Made by a program: the position numbers and the translations under genes. From Ilumatobacter fluminis (GTDB lineage Bacteria; Actinomycetota; Acidimicrobiia; Acidimicrobiales; Ilumatobacteraceae), in assembly GCF_004364865.1 (NCBI RefSeq), contig NZ_SOAU01000001.1, positions 2,140,001-2,204,000 of the forward strand: a stretch of 64,000 nucleotides of DNA, given 5' to 3'. A model generated the notes under the pieces. That model worked only from the letters and a program-made list of their open reading frames with translations. It had not been told where the DNA came from and did no database searches. Numbering within the stretch: position 1 is the stretch's first letter; each line of letters opens with the position of its first letter. Positions 26,998-34,777 of the stretch are shown in pieces.

Positions 26998-27396
26998 GTG
27001 GAAGAGGCGGTTGTGGAAGTCGACACGGTGACGCTTGCGGGCTTCGTCGAAGGGTCCGACGACATCCTGAACCCAGAGTTCTTCGCGGCAATGGCGGTTC
27101 GTCTTCATGACGGCGAGTGGCCGATCGATCGGCCCGAGGCTGCAGCCAGCCCAGATGCTGGAATCGGAGTTCGCCTCCCACGACCTGGGCAGGTCCAGGC
27201 TGCAGAGACCGAACGTGCCGGACTTGCGGCCGCGACCAGATTGCTCCATGACTTGGCGATGGTGACGCGATCAACCCCGGTGACGGTCGCGGTCGAGTAC
27301 GACGGCGAGGTCATCGGGTGGATCTCGGACGGCCAACTCGACGAGAGCCTTGAGGTTGGATTTCTCGGCGAGTGGAGACGTGCGCTTGATGCCTAA
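26998..27396 (+). CDS. Unrecognised orphan protein of atypical composition
   Basis: About 132 aa from a GTG at 26998; other GTG starts at 26968 and 27013 are possible and none has a good ribosome site. No family recognised. The sequence has a helix-rich first half (FAAMAVRLHDGEWP) and ends with PVTVAVEYDGEVIGWISDGQ and a short tail, a small alpha/beta shape. Codon usage is less GC3-biased than neighbouring genes (gctgcagccagcccagatgctgg), which suggests later arrival. It lies between palindromes and a broken HNH gene. Confidence 0.5.
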   Translation: MEEAVVEVDTVTLAGFVEGSDDILNPEFFAAMAVRLHDGEWPIDRPEAAASPDAGIGVRLPRPGQVQAAETERAGLAAATRLLHDLAMVTRSTPVTVAVEYDGEVIGWISDGQLDESLEVGFLGEWRRALDA

Positions 27397-27588
27397 CTGC
27401 CGATGCGAGAGCCGCGACGGTCTCGCTCTGTTCGGAACTCGATCGATCAGAACTGCGGCTGAGGAAGCACTTCGACCCCACGCGCTAACCGGCAGTGTGA
27501 GCGGGTCTTGCTCGACGGTGCGATCCTGGATCGAGGTCGGCCAGCCAGACCGTCATTGCGGCTGACTCGCGCTCGGAGGTGCACGCGG

Positions 27589-28595
27589 TCAGGCGGCGGC
27601 GTGTCCGTGGCGGCGGCGGTGGCAGGGGGCGCAGCGGAGTTCGAGTTCGTCCACGACGGTGCGCCCCGACACCGCGAAGTCGGGGACGTGGTCGTACTCG
27701 AGGAGCCCCGTGGACCCACAGTCGACGCACGCTCGGTCGCGCTCCTTGACGACGCGCTTCTGGCGGGCGGTCGGGTGACGCCGGCGCGAGCTGGCGTCGA
27801 TCGGGCGACCCTCGGCGTCGTGGATCAGCGCCCGGATGAATGCGTCGGACGCGATGCGGGCGACGACACCGAGCGGCAACGGTGAGCCGTCGTCGAGGGT
27901 CGCACCGTCTTCGCGGACGTGGAGCACGACCTCGGTCGTGAGCGATCCTGCCGTGCCGGCGATCAGCGCCGACAACGCGTCGGCGTGCTGTTGCGCCAAG
28001 GAGGGCCACGCATCGAGCGACGCCGCGTCGGGCGATTCGTCATGACGTGGGTCTGGAGGCGTGCGATCAGCTGACCGGCAGCCAACGGAGCCAGCCGTGC
28101 CGTGAACGTGACCATGCCGTCGGGTTCGTTGCGCCAGACGACGGAGCGCTGTTCCTGGTGCAGCCGCTCGAGCTCGACGTCGTCGGATGTGCGACTCATC
28201 CACGCAGCGATCGCTCGGCCGAGCTGTCCGGCTGGGACGTCGGCCGCCAGTGCGACGAGCGCCGACTCGTTCTCGCTCGTCGCAACACGCGTCAGCGTTC
28301 GCACCTTGCTGTACGACAGCTCGCCGGTGTCGAACAGCCGTGCCACCAGCGGCAGGCTCCGGAGCGTCCGCCCGACGCGGATCCACTCACGAGCCGTACA
28401 CACCTCGATGTCGGCGCTCGCTGCGATCCAGTGCGCCGCCGACGCCGAGCTGGACACCACCCACTCACCCGAGTCGGCGAACTCGGCGGCGAGCACGACG
28501 ACGGTTCGCTGGTCGTTCGACCAGTTCGCAATGGCGTCGCCCAACGCCTCGGTCAGGGGTGCTCCTTGAGTGGCGGGAGATCGGGAACCGGACAT
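27589..28595 (-). pseudogene. DUF222/HNH endonuclease (13E12-repeat type), frameshifted
   Basis: The N-terminal DUF222 part (MSGSRSPATQGAPLTEALGD onward, through ADVPAGQLGRAIAAWMSRTS and RLAPLAAGQLIARLQTH) is open in one frame down to about 28035. The C-terminal part (AWPSLAQQHADALSALIAGT ... ERDRACVDCGSTGLLEYDHV ... LRCAPCHRRRH) continues in another frame to the stop at 27589. A one- or two-base indel near 28030-28045 separates them. Both halves are otherwise intact, including the HNH Cys/His set, so the break is recent, programmed, or a sequencing error. 13E12-type genes are multi-copy in many actinobacteria; their role is not established. Confidence 0.85.
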
Positions 28596-28700
28596 GACTG
28601 CCTCCGATCGGATCGGGCTTCGTTTCCGGACCACCGTTCGGCGAGGGTGTGGTCGAGCTCGCTCGACTCAGCGTACTTCGGGGGTGTCACAGGGTTTCCG

Positions 28701-28728
28701 GGCTGACGCGTCTGCGGACGCGTCAGCC
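28701..28728. repeat. Hairpin containing palindrome copy 2
   Basis: GGCTGACGCGTC (28701-28712) pairs perfectly with GACGCGTCAGCC (28717-28728) over a TGCG loop. Inside it, 28706-28723 matches the 18-nt palindrome except one base. It sits upstream of both the HNH pseudogene and the 60-aa gene, so it is not at a gene end. Confidence 0.88.
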
Positions 28729-28765
28729 GATGGACGGCCACGCCGCCGGGGCGTAGCGTTCGGTC

Positions 28766-28948
28766 ATGGACGACATCGACGATCGGGGGCACAGCGTGCT
28801 GACACCCGAGGGGCAACTCCAGTCGAACCGGGCGTTCCTGCGCGGCCTCGGCAGCCGCTACGGCGATTCGAGGGTTCGCCGCATCGTCGGATGGTGCGCG
28901 CTCGCCGGAGTCGCGGTGTGCATCGTCGCTGCCGTGCTCGCCCGCTGA
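28766..28948 (+). CDS. Small putative membrane protein
   Basis: 60 aa. A charged, helical N-terminal half is followed by one transmembrane segment (about residues 40-57, IVGWCALAGVAVCIVAAVLA) and a terminal Arg. No family recognised. Evidence that it is real: a TAGCGT hexamer 6 nt before the ATG, a clean membrane segment and the palindrome hairpin at its stop codon. Short length keeps the confidence moderate. Confidence 0.6.
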   Translation: MDDIDDRGHSVLTPEGQLQSNRAFLRGLGSRYGDSRVRRIVGWCALAGVAVCIVAAVLAR

Positions 28949-28977
28949 CTTACGCGTCCGCGGACGCGTCGGTCAGC
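28944..28977. terminator. Palindrome copy 3, hairpin across two convergent stops
   Basis: GCTGAC (28944-28949) and GTCAGC (28972-28977) flank the exact 18-nt palindrome at 28952-28969, giving a long stem. It covers the stop codons of the 60-aa gene and of the convergent isomerase-like gene, so a bidirectional terminator is likely here. No T-run, as is common in this phylum. Confidence 0.75.
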
Positions 28978-29602
28978 CGCCGCCCAGCACCGACGAACGG
29001 GTGGGCACCGTCCCGTCCCAGTCGTCGAGCGGGGCACAGTGCCAGGCCCAGTCGCTCAACCGCTCCCGGCCCGACAGCTCGATCCGACCGTTGGCCCAAC
29101 GGAGCAGATCCCATGGATCACCGTCACCCTCGATCCACGGGAACAACCGTGCCAGCACCGCCGCCGACAGGTCGTCGCTCGGGCGGAACTCGAGGCCGAG
29201 ACCGCGCGCCGCGTCGTCGGTGTGGATCAGCATCTCGTCGCACGCCATCGCCGCGAACCCGGAGGGATCGGCGGCACCCATGGGATGGAAACCGCGCACG
29301 GTGTCGGGTGTCGTCTCGATCACACCGGCCACCACGCGTGCGTAGGCCGTCAGCGTGTCGACCAACGACCCGTTCGTGACGTCAGTCTTGACCCGATGCT
29401 CGACCGGCTCGAGGTCGTCGCCGCCGGCCGCCAGGTCGATCGCGTACCACACGCACCCCTCGGCGGCGTGCGCGACCACCTCGCCGACCGTCATCTCCAG
29501 GTCGGGGATCGGCACCGACCAATCGTCGTCCACCTCGCCACGGAGGAACTGCGCACACTCGTCAGCAGCTCGTCGTACCTCGTCGGCCCCGATCGATCCC
29601 AC
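28973..29602 (-). CDS. Maleylpyruvate isomerase N-terminal/DinB-like family protein
   Basis: 209 aa. The mycothiol-dependent maleylpyruvate isomerase/DinB-type four-helix bundle is suggested by VGEVVAHAAEGCVWYAIDLAAG (first metal-ligand His at about residue 45) and CDEMLIHTDDAARGL (second His at about 126). Actinobacterial paralogues of this family are numerous and mostly of unknown substrate; they may bind Zn and use mycothiol. GTG start at 29602 with TAGGAT 6 nt upstream. Divergent from the esterase gene. Confidence 0.8.
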   Translation of the reverse strand: MGSIGADEVRRAADECAQFLRGEVDDDWSVPIPDLEMTVGEVVAHAAEGCVWYAIDLAAGGDDLEPVEHRVKTDVTNGSLVDTLTAYARVVAGVIETTPDTVRGFHPMGAADPSGFAAMACDEMLIHTDDAARGLGLEFRPSDDLSAAVLARLFPWIEGDGDPWDLLRWANGRIELSGRERLSDWAWHCAPLDDWDGTVPTRSSVLGGG

Positions 29603-29652
29603 GGCCCGATCCTACGTACGCTGCCGACCGCGAGATGTGGAACCCTGGCGGG

Positions 29653-30654
29653 ATGGACGCGGCGACGCACGAACCGAACCCGGCGACGGATCCGGGCGTC
29701 GCGGTTCGACCCGAGTTCGATCCCGAGCTCCGTGGGGGACTGGCGCTCGTCGGCGGCATGTTCCCGCCGACCATCACGCCGGACCTCGTCGACTTCATGC
29801 GGACGTCGTACGCCGGTCCGCCGGTCGCCGACTTGCTCGAGGGGCGGCGGATCACCGTCTGCGACGAAACGTTCGCCGGACACCGCGGCGACGAGGTCGT
29901 GGGATCGGTCTTCACCGCCGACGGGGCAGTCGGCGCCCGACCGACCGTGCTGTTCCTGCACTCGGGCGGGCTGATGTTCGGCGACCGTTTCAGCGGCCTC
30001 GACCGCGTCATCGACTGGGTCGAACGGTGGGCGGTCACGCTCGTCACCGTCGAGTACCGACTCGCACCGGAACACCCGGATCCCTACGCACGCGAAGACT
30101 GCTACGCAGCACTCGAGTGGCTCGCGTCGGACGCCGATCGTCTCGACGTCGACCCTGACCGCATCATGGTCGCCGGGGCGAGTGCCGGCGGCGGACTCGC
30201 AGCGGGGCTCGCTCTCGCAGCGCGCGATCGTGACGGCCCGCCGGTGTGTGCGCAACTGCTCGACTACCCGATGCTCGACGATCGTGGGCGAACCGTGTCG
30301 ACGACCCAGTTCGACGGGATCGGGGTGTGGGACCGCGTCAGCAACGAGACGGCGTGGCGTGCCTCGTTGGGCGACCGGTACCAAACCGACGACGTGTCGA
30401 TCTACGCCGCACCCGCACGCGCCACCGACCTGTCCGGTCTGCCGCCCGCGTTCATCGACGTCGGGTCGGCCGAGATCTTCCGCGACGAGGCGATCGAGTA
30501 CGCCACCGCGCTGTGGCGCGCCGGCGGCAGTGCCGAGCTCCACGTGTGGCCCGGTGGCTTCCACGCCTTCGACATCTTCGCCCCGCACGCCACCTTGTCG
30601 CGAGGGATGATCGCGACCCGGGACGCCTGGGTGGCCCGGGTCCTGATCGACTGA
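29653..30654 (+). CDS. Alpha/beta hydrolase, HSL/acetyl-esterase family
   Basis: 333 aa. The oxyanion motif is HSGGLMFG (a variant of HGGG, about residues 99-106), the nucleophile elbow is GASAGGG (about 174-180), the acid is in FIDVGSAEIFRDEA and the catalytic His in WPGGFHAFD. This is the hormone-sensitive-lipase (type IV) esterase family, acting on short acyl esters. The second residue of the oxyanion motif is Ser rather than Gly. An alternative start at 29635 adds six residues; a TGGAACCCT stretch just upstream favours 29653. Confidence 0.88.
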   Translation: MDAATHEPNPATDPGVAVRPEFDPELRGGLALVGGMFPPTITPDLVDFMRTSYAGPPVADLLEGRRITVCDETFAGHRGDEVVGSVFTADGAVGARPTVLFLHSGGLMFGDRFSGLDRVIDWVERWAVTLVTVEYRLAPEHPDPYAREDCYAALEWLASDADRLDVDPDRIMVAGASAGGGLAAGLALAARDRDGPPVCAQLLDYPMLDDRGRTVSTTQFDGIGVWDRVSNETAWRASLGDRYQTDDVSIYAAPARATDLSGLPPAFIDVGSAEIFRDEAIEYATALWRAGGSAELHVWPGGFHAFDIFAPHATLSRGMIATRDAWVARVLID

Positions 30655-30719
30655 TCGGCCGTCCGGCCCAGTCGTGCTCTCGTTGAGTAGGATGTGCGTC
30701 TGCCCGAGGGAGGGGAAGA

Positions 30720-31763
30720 GTGCAGGAGCTCCTTGCGCGTCTGACGGCGCTCGACACCAGCGCAAGCATGTCGCTCCGCGTCATCGCGTGTTTCGACGAA
30801 CTCGTGCGCGGGGGTGTCAACGCTCATGCGCTCCTCAGCGCCGGCGCGTCCATGGCCGGTTCGGTGGCCGGCTTCCACGACGAACGCTCCGGCCGCTCGA
30901 TGCGCGTCGGTCCCGACGGTGTGGCCCTTCCCGACGATGCTGCCGCGCCCTCGATCGAACGGGTGGCCCATACCGACGACGGCCTGACGGTCTGGATCGA
31001 GAAGTCACCCCCGCTCGGGATGAACGACGCGATGGTCCTCGAACGGCTCGCGCTGGGTATCGGGCTCCGGCTCGGACGCAACCCACCCGACGGTCGCCGC
31101 GGTCTGTCGTCGGCCCTCGACCCCGACGTCCCGCCACACGTACGGCAGCAACTCCTCGTCGCGCTCGGGCTCCGGCCCAACGAACGGCATCGCATCGTCT
31201 GCCTGCCGCTGTTCGCCACGTGGCACCGTCACGGCCACATGGTCGAGGACGTCGTCAACACACCGTTCGGCCCCATCCACGTCGCCGTCGTGCCGGAGTC
31301 GGTGATCGCGATCGAGGCCAACCCGTGCGGGATCGGCGTCCCCATGTCGCTCGACGACCTCGACCGGTCCTTCCGGACGGCGATGGTCTGCCTACGTTTG
31401 AGCGCCCCGCCCGACGTCCCGACGGTCGTCGCCGACGACTACGGCGGTCTGGTCGAACTCCTCGCAGCGAGTCACACGGCCGGCCCACTGCTCGACGTCG
31501 ACCCGCTCGACGCGATCATGGCCCACAGTTGGGGCGCCGAGACGCTCGACGCACTGGTGAGGGCCGGCTCGGTCCGCCAGGCGGCCCGCCTCGCCGACGT
31601 CCATCACTCGACCATGCAGACGCGGATCGACGAGATCCAACGGACATTGCCGTTCGATCCGATGGACGGCATCGGACGCACCCGCATCGGCATCGCCTAC
31701 CTGGTGTGGCGCCTCCAACACTCCACCGTGTTGGTCGCCCCACCGACCGCCGAGCAGCGCTGA
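30720..31763 (+). CDS. PucR-type transcriptional regulator
   Basis: 347 aa. The C-terminal ~60 residues form the PucR helix-turn-helix ([20 protein letters not shown] then [13 protein letters not shown]), preceded by a GAF/sensor-like region without recognised ligand. PucR proteins commonly control uptake or breakdown genes near them; here the adjacent serine hydrolase (31900) or esterase (29653) could be a target. A TAGGAT hexamer at about 30687-30692 and a GGGAGGGGAAGA ribosome site precede the GTG, so unlike most genes here it has a leader. Confidence 0.85.
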   Translation: MQELLARLTALDTSASMSLRVIACFDELVRGGVNAHALLSAGASMAGSVAGFHDERSGRSMRVGPDGVALPDDAAAPSIERVAHTDDGLTVWIEKSPPLGMNDAMVLERLALGIGLRLGRNPPDGRRGLSSALDPDVPPHVRQQLLVALGLRPNERHRIVCLPLFATWHRHGHMVEDVVNTPFGPIHVAVVPESVIAIEANPCGIGVPMSLDDLDRSFRTAMVCLRLSAPPDVPTVVADDYGGLVELLAASHTAGPLLDVDPLDAIMAHSWGAETLDALVRAGSVRQAARLADVHHSTMQTRIDEIQRTLPFDPMDGIGRTRIGIAYLVWRLQHSTVLVAPPTAEQR

Positions 31764-31899
31764 ACACCCGACCCGCCGAACGGCGGGCCGACGGGCGAGA
31801 AGTGCGTCGCGATGGCGGTATCGCCCCGCCGTGGTGTTGCGTACCGTCGGAGTCGTGCACGGAGACCGTCTCCGCGCCGAGGGGCTGGAGGGGGCCATC

Positions 31900-33135
31900 A
31901 TGAACGATCTCGCCGACGCGATCGACGCCGTACTCGACGACGCGACCACCGGCACGCCGCGAGTGCCGGGCGTGTCCGTAGCGATCACCGACCGAAGCGG
32001 CACGATCTACGAAGGAGCGCGTGGCGTCCGGAACATGGGATCGGAGGAACCGTTCGAACCCGACACCGTGTGTGCGATCTTCTCGACCACCAAGGCGATC
32101 GCCGGGACCGCGTGCCTGCAACTCGTCGAGGACGGTGCGCTCGACCTCGACGCCCCGGCGCGCGAGTACGTGCCCCGGCTGGGTGAGATCCAGGTGCTCG
32201 ACGGCTTCGACGACGACGGGACGCCCCGTCTGCGTCCGCCGAAGCGGGACATCACGACACGTCATCTGCTGACGCACACCGCCGGCTTCACCTACGACTT
32301 CTTCAACGAGGCGTACACCCGTCTCGCGAACGAGCAGGGCCAGCCGTGGGTCGTCGACGCGTCGTGGGCGTCGATCACCACGCCGCTCCTCTTCGACCCG
32401 GGCGAGCGCTGGGAGTACGGCACGAACATCGATTGGGCCGGCATGGTCGTCGAGGGGATCACCGGCCAACGCCTCGGCGAGGTGATGCAGCAGCGCATCC
32501 TCGGTCCACTCGGCATGAACGACACGGCCTTCACGCCGACACCGTCCATGCAGGCTCGACTCGCGACGATCCACGCCCGCGAAGACGCCGACGACTCGCT
32601 GATCCCGCTCGACGGGGTCGCACTGCCTCCGGATCCCGAGATCCACATGGGCGGGCACGGCCTGTACGGGACGGCCCTCGACTACGTGAAGTTCATCCGC
32701 ATGTGGCTGAACGACGGCCGCAGCGACGACGGCGAGCAGATCCTGCGTCCCGACACGGTCGAGATGGCGTCGCGGAACCATCTGCCCGCGGGCATGAACA
32801 TCACGATGCTGCCCGGGGTCGGGGCGACGACCACCGCGTCGTCGATCCTGCCGGTCTCGCGCCCGAGACTGTCGAACGACGCCGAGTTCTTCCCCGGCAT
32901 GCCGAAGACCTGGGCGTTGACCTACATGATCAACGACGAGGACGCTCCGACCGGGCGGCCGGCCGGGTCGCTGGCGTGGGCCGGCCTGGCCAACTGCTAC
33001 TACTGGATCGATCGCCGGACGGGGCTCGGCGGGTACTGGGCGACGCAGATCTTCCCGTTCGCAGATCCGGCTTCGGTCGGGGGCTACCTCGCGATGGAGA
33101 CGGCGGCCTACGAACACACCACCGTCACCGCCTGA
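31900..33135 (+). CDS. Serine hydrolase, beta-lactamase/EstB-like family
   Basis: 411 aa. Class C beta-lactamase fold: SxxK is STTK (about residues 63-66), YxN is YGTN (about 172-175), and HTAG marks the other active-site strand. No signal peptide, so it is cytoplasmic, and the family at this length is mostly carboxylesterase (EstB) or 6-aminohexanoate hydrolase-like, not drug resistance. The ATG at 31900 has GGAGGGGGCC at good spacing; a GTG 15 codons upstream (31855) is possible with TACCGT ahead of it. Confidence 0.87.
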   Translation: MNDLADAIDAVLDDATTGTPRVPGVSVAITDRSGTIYEGARGVRNMGSEEPFEPDTVCAIFSTTKAIAGTACLQLVEDGALDLDAPAREYVPRLGEIQVLDGFDDDGTPRLRPPKRDITTRHLLTHTAGFTYDFFNEAYTRLANEQGQPWVVDASWASITTPLLFDPGERWEYGTNIDWAGMVVEGITGQRLGEVMQQRILGPLGMNDTAFTPTPSMQARLATIHAREDADDSLIPLDGVALPPDPEIHMGGHGLYGTALDYVKFIRMWLNDGRSDDGEQILRPDTVEMASRNHLPAGMNITMLPGVGATTTASSILPVSRPRLSNDAEFFPGMPKTWALTYMINDEDAPTGRPAGSLAWAGLANCYYWIDRRTGLGGYWATQIFPFADPASVGGYLAMETAAYEHTTVTA

Positions 33136-33158
33136 TCCCGGCTCGCCCTCAGAGCGCT

Positions 33159-33220
33159 CACCGCCGAACGCGTGAACTCCTCGCGGGATCGATCCGCGAG
33201 GAGTTCACGCGTTGGCGGTG
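33159..33220. terminator. Bidirectional terminator-like inverted repeat
   Basis: Arms 33159-33186 and 33194-33220 pair over 27-28 bp with a single bulged base and a 7-nt loop (GATCGAT). It lies 24 nt after the serine hydrolase stop and includes the last 16 nt of the convergent desaturase gene. No T-run. Confidence 0.8.
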
Positions 33221-33966
33221 ACCGGCTCGGGTAACTGGCCGGGTGCGAGGACGATGTCGTCGAAGCGAAGTCGTGCCAGGCGGAGCCAGGTGAGGGGCTT
33301 GATCACGAACCAGCCGGGGTCGATCTGGTGCCGGCGGTGGGCGAAGCGGGCCGACGTGGGCGCCGCGTGGTGATTGTTGTGGAACCCCTCACCGGCGGTG
33401 AGGAACGCCAGCCACTGCAGGTTGGTCGCCGAGTTGCGGTACGGGCGCCGCCCGAAGTGGTGACCGATCGCGTTCACCGCCGCCGAACCGCCGAGGTAGT
33501 AGTTGATGTGCACGAACGCCGCGATGAGTGCGATCTGCCAGCCGAACACGACCAGCAGCAACGTGAAGCCGAGCGCCAGGCCGAGCCATTGCCGGTCGAA
33601 CAGCCAGCGGTCCCAGCGGGTCGGCGCCAGATCCTTGGCGTAGCGGCGGATGTTCTCCTCGTCGTGGGCGGCGGCCCGGTACATCGACAGGTTCTTCACC
33701 TGCACCGTCAACCAGCCGGACACGGCGGGGGAGTGCGGGTCGTCGGGCGTGTCGGTGAAGGCGTGGTGCTTGCGGTGCACTGCGACCCACTCCCGCACCT
33801 TGATCCCGGTGCTCAACCACAGCACCGTCTTGAAGCCGGCGTGCGCGGGCCGGGAGAACTGGATCGCACGATGCGACAGCCCCCGGTGCAGGTACACGGT
33901 GGTGCAGAGGTTGGCGAGCGTGGTGGCGGCGATACCGACCAGGACAGCGAGCAAGATGGTGGTCAC
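33205..33966 (-). CDS. Membrane fatty-acid desaturase (acyl-CoA type)
   Basis: 253 aa. All three histidine boxes of membrane desaturases are present: HRGLSH (HX4H, about residues 27-32), HRKHH (about 63-67) and HNNHH (about 200-204). Several hydrophobic segments occur (about 3-22, 45-60, 130-155). This is the delta-9 acyl-CoA desaturase type (DesA3/OLE1-like) without a cytochrome b5 domain. The GTG at 33966 is 7 nt after a TACGGT hexamer. Divergent from a TetR gene with a palindromic operator between them, so desaturation is likely regulated by it. Confidence 0.92.
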   Translation of the reverse strand: MTTILLAVLVGIAATTLANLCTTVYLHRGLSHRAIQFSRPAHAGFKTVLWLSTGIKVREWVAVHRKHHAFTDTPDDPHSPAVSGWLTVQVKNLSMYRAAAHDEENIRRYAKDLAPTRWDRWLFDRQWLGLALGFTLLLVVFGWQIALIAAFVHINYYLGGSAAVNAIGHHFGRRPYRNSATNLQWLAFLTAGEGFHNNHHAAPTSARFAHRRHQIDPGWFVIKPLTWLRLARLRFDDIVLAPGQLPEPVTANA

Positions 33967-33987
33967 GACACCCACCGTAGCGGGGCT

Positions 33988-34005
33988 ACCTACCGGTCGG
34001 TAGGT
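33988..34005. promoter_or_regulatory. Palindromic TetR-type operator
   Basis: ACCTACCG, GT, CGGTAGGT: perfect 8-bp arms and a 2-nt spacer, midway between the divergent desaturase (-10 at 33974-33979) and TetR genes (-10 at 34026-34031). TACCNACCGGTA-like palindromes are common TetR sites. Confidence 0.75.
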
Positions 34006-34041
34006 CGAGGTGGTGAATTCGGTGTTAGCGTCTCGTGACAC

Positions 34042-34692
34042 ATGGCCGTGCAACCCGAGGCGTCGCTCGACGACGCGATCGAAACCGGAATCAGGTCGAC
34101 CCGCGAGCAGATCCTCGACGAGGCGCTGGCGTGCTTCGCGCAGGCCGGCTACGAGGGCACGTCCTTGAACGACATCGCCGCCGGTGTCGGTATCCGTCGG
34201 CCCAGCCTCCTGCACCACTTCCCGTCGAAGGAAGCGCTCTATCAAGAGGTGTTCGAGCACCTCCTCTCCGACTGGTTCGACCGCCTCACCGGTGCGATCG
34301 CGGCCCCGGAGGAAGGGTGGGACAAGGTCGAACTGGTCCTGCGCACCGGCTTCCGCTTCTTCGCCGACAACCCGAGCTACGTCCGCATGGTCCGTCGCGA
34401 GGCGATCGACGGCGGCCAGCACCTGGCGATCGACCTCGCCAGCGTCCTGCGCCCGATGTTCGACCTCGCCACCGAGTACTTCACCCGCGAGATGGACAAC
34501 GGCACGTTCCTGCGCCAGGACGCCCGCCAACTCCTCATCACCGGCTACGGCGCACTCCTCAGCTACTTCTCCGACGAACCGTTCCTCGAGGGCCTGCTCG
34601 ACGTCGCCCCGATGTCCGACGCCGCCCTCGCCGCCCGCGAAGAACACGTCGTCGACTTCTTCCGCGCCGCGCTCGTGCCGCGCCCCACCTGA
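34042..34692 (+). CDS. TetR-family transcriptional regulator
   Basis: 216 aa. The N-terminal helix-turn-helix is clear (ILDEALACFAQAGYEGTSLN through RRPSLLHHFPSKEALYQEVF, about residues 24-70), followed by an all-helical ligand domain. It is divergent from the desaturase and the palindrome at 33988-34005 lies between them, so it probably represses that gene and itself, with a fatty-acyl ligand a reasonable guess. It may also affect the downstream acyl-CoA synthetase at 34778. Confidence 0.9.
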   Translation: MAVQPEASLDDAIETGIRSTREQILDEALACFAQAGYEGTSLNDIAAGVGIRRPSLLHHFPSKEALYQEVFEHLLSDWFDRLTGAIAAPEEGWDKVELVLRTGFRFFADNPSYVRMVRREAIDGGQHLAIDLASVLRPMFDLATEYFTREMDNGTFLRQDARQLLITGYGALLSYFSDEPFLEGLLDVAPMSDAALAAREEHVVDFFRAALVPRPT

Positions 34693-34777
34693 CCGGGCCG
34701 TCGCACTGGGAACCGCCTGAGCGGCGGCGCTCCAATGCCGCCACCCGAGGGTGGTCGGTCACTACCGTGGTCGGCGC

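Noticed and set aside
31900-33135. Serine hydrolase as a beta-lactamase
   Set aside because: No signal peptide, and the YGTN/STTK set at this length matches esterase-like members.
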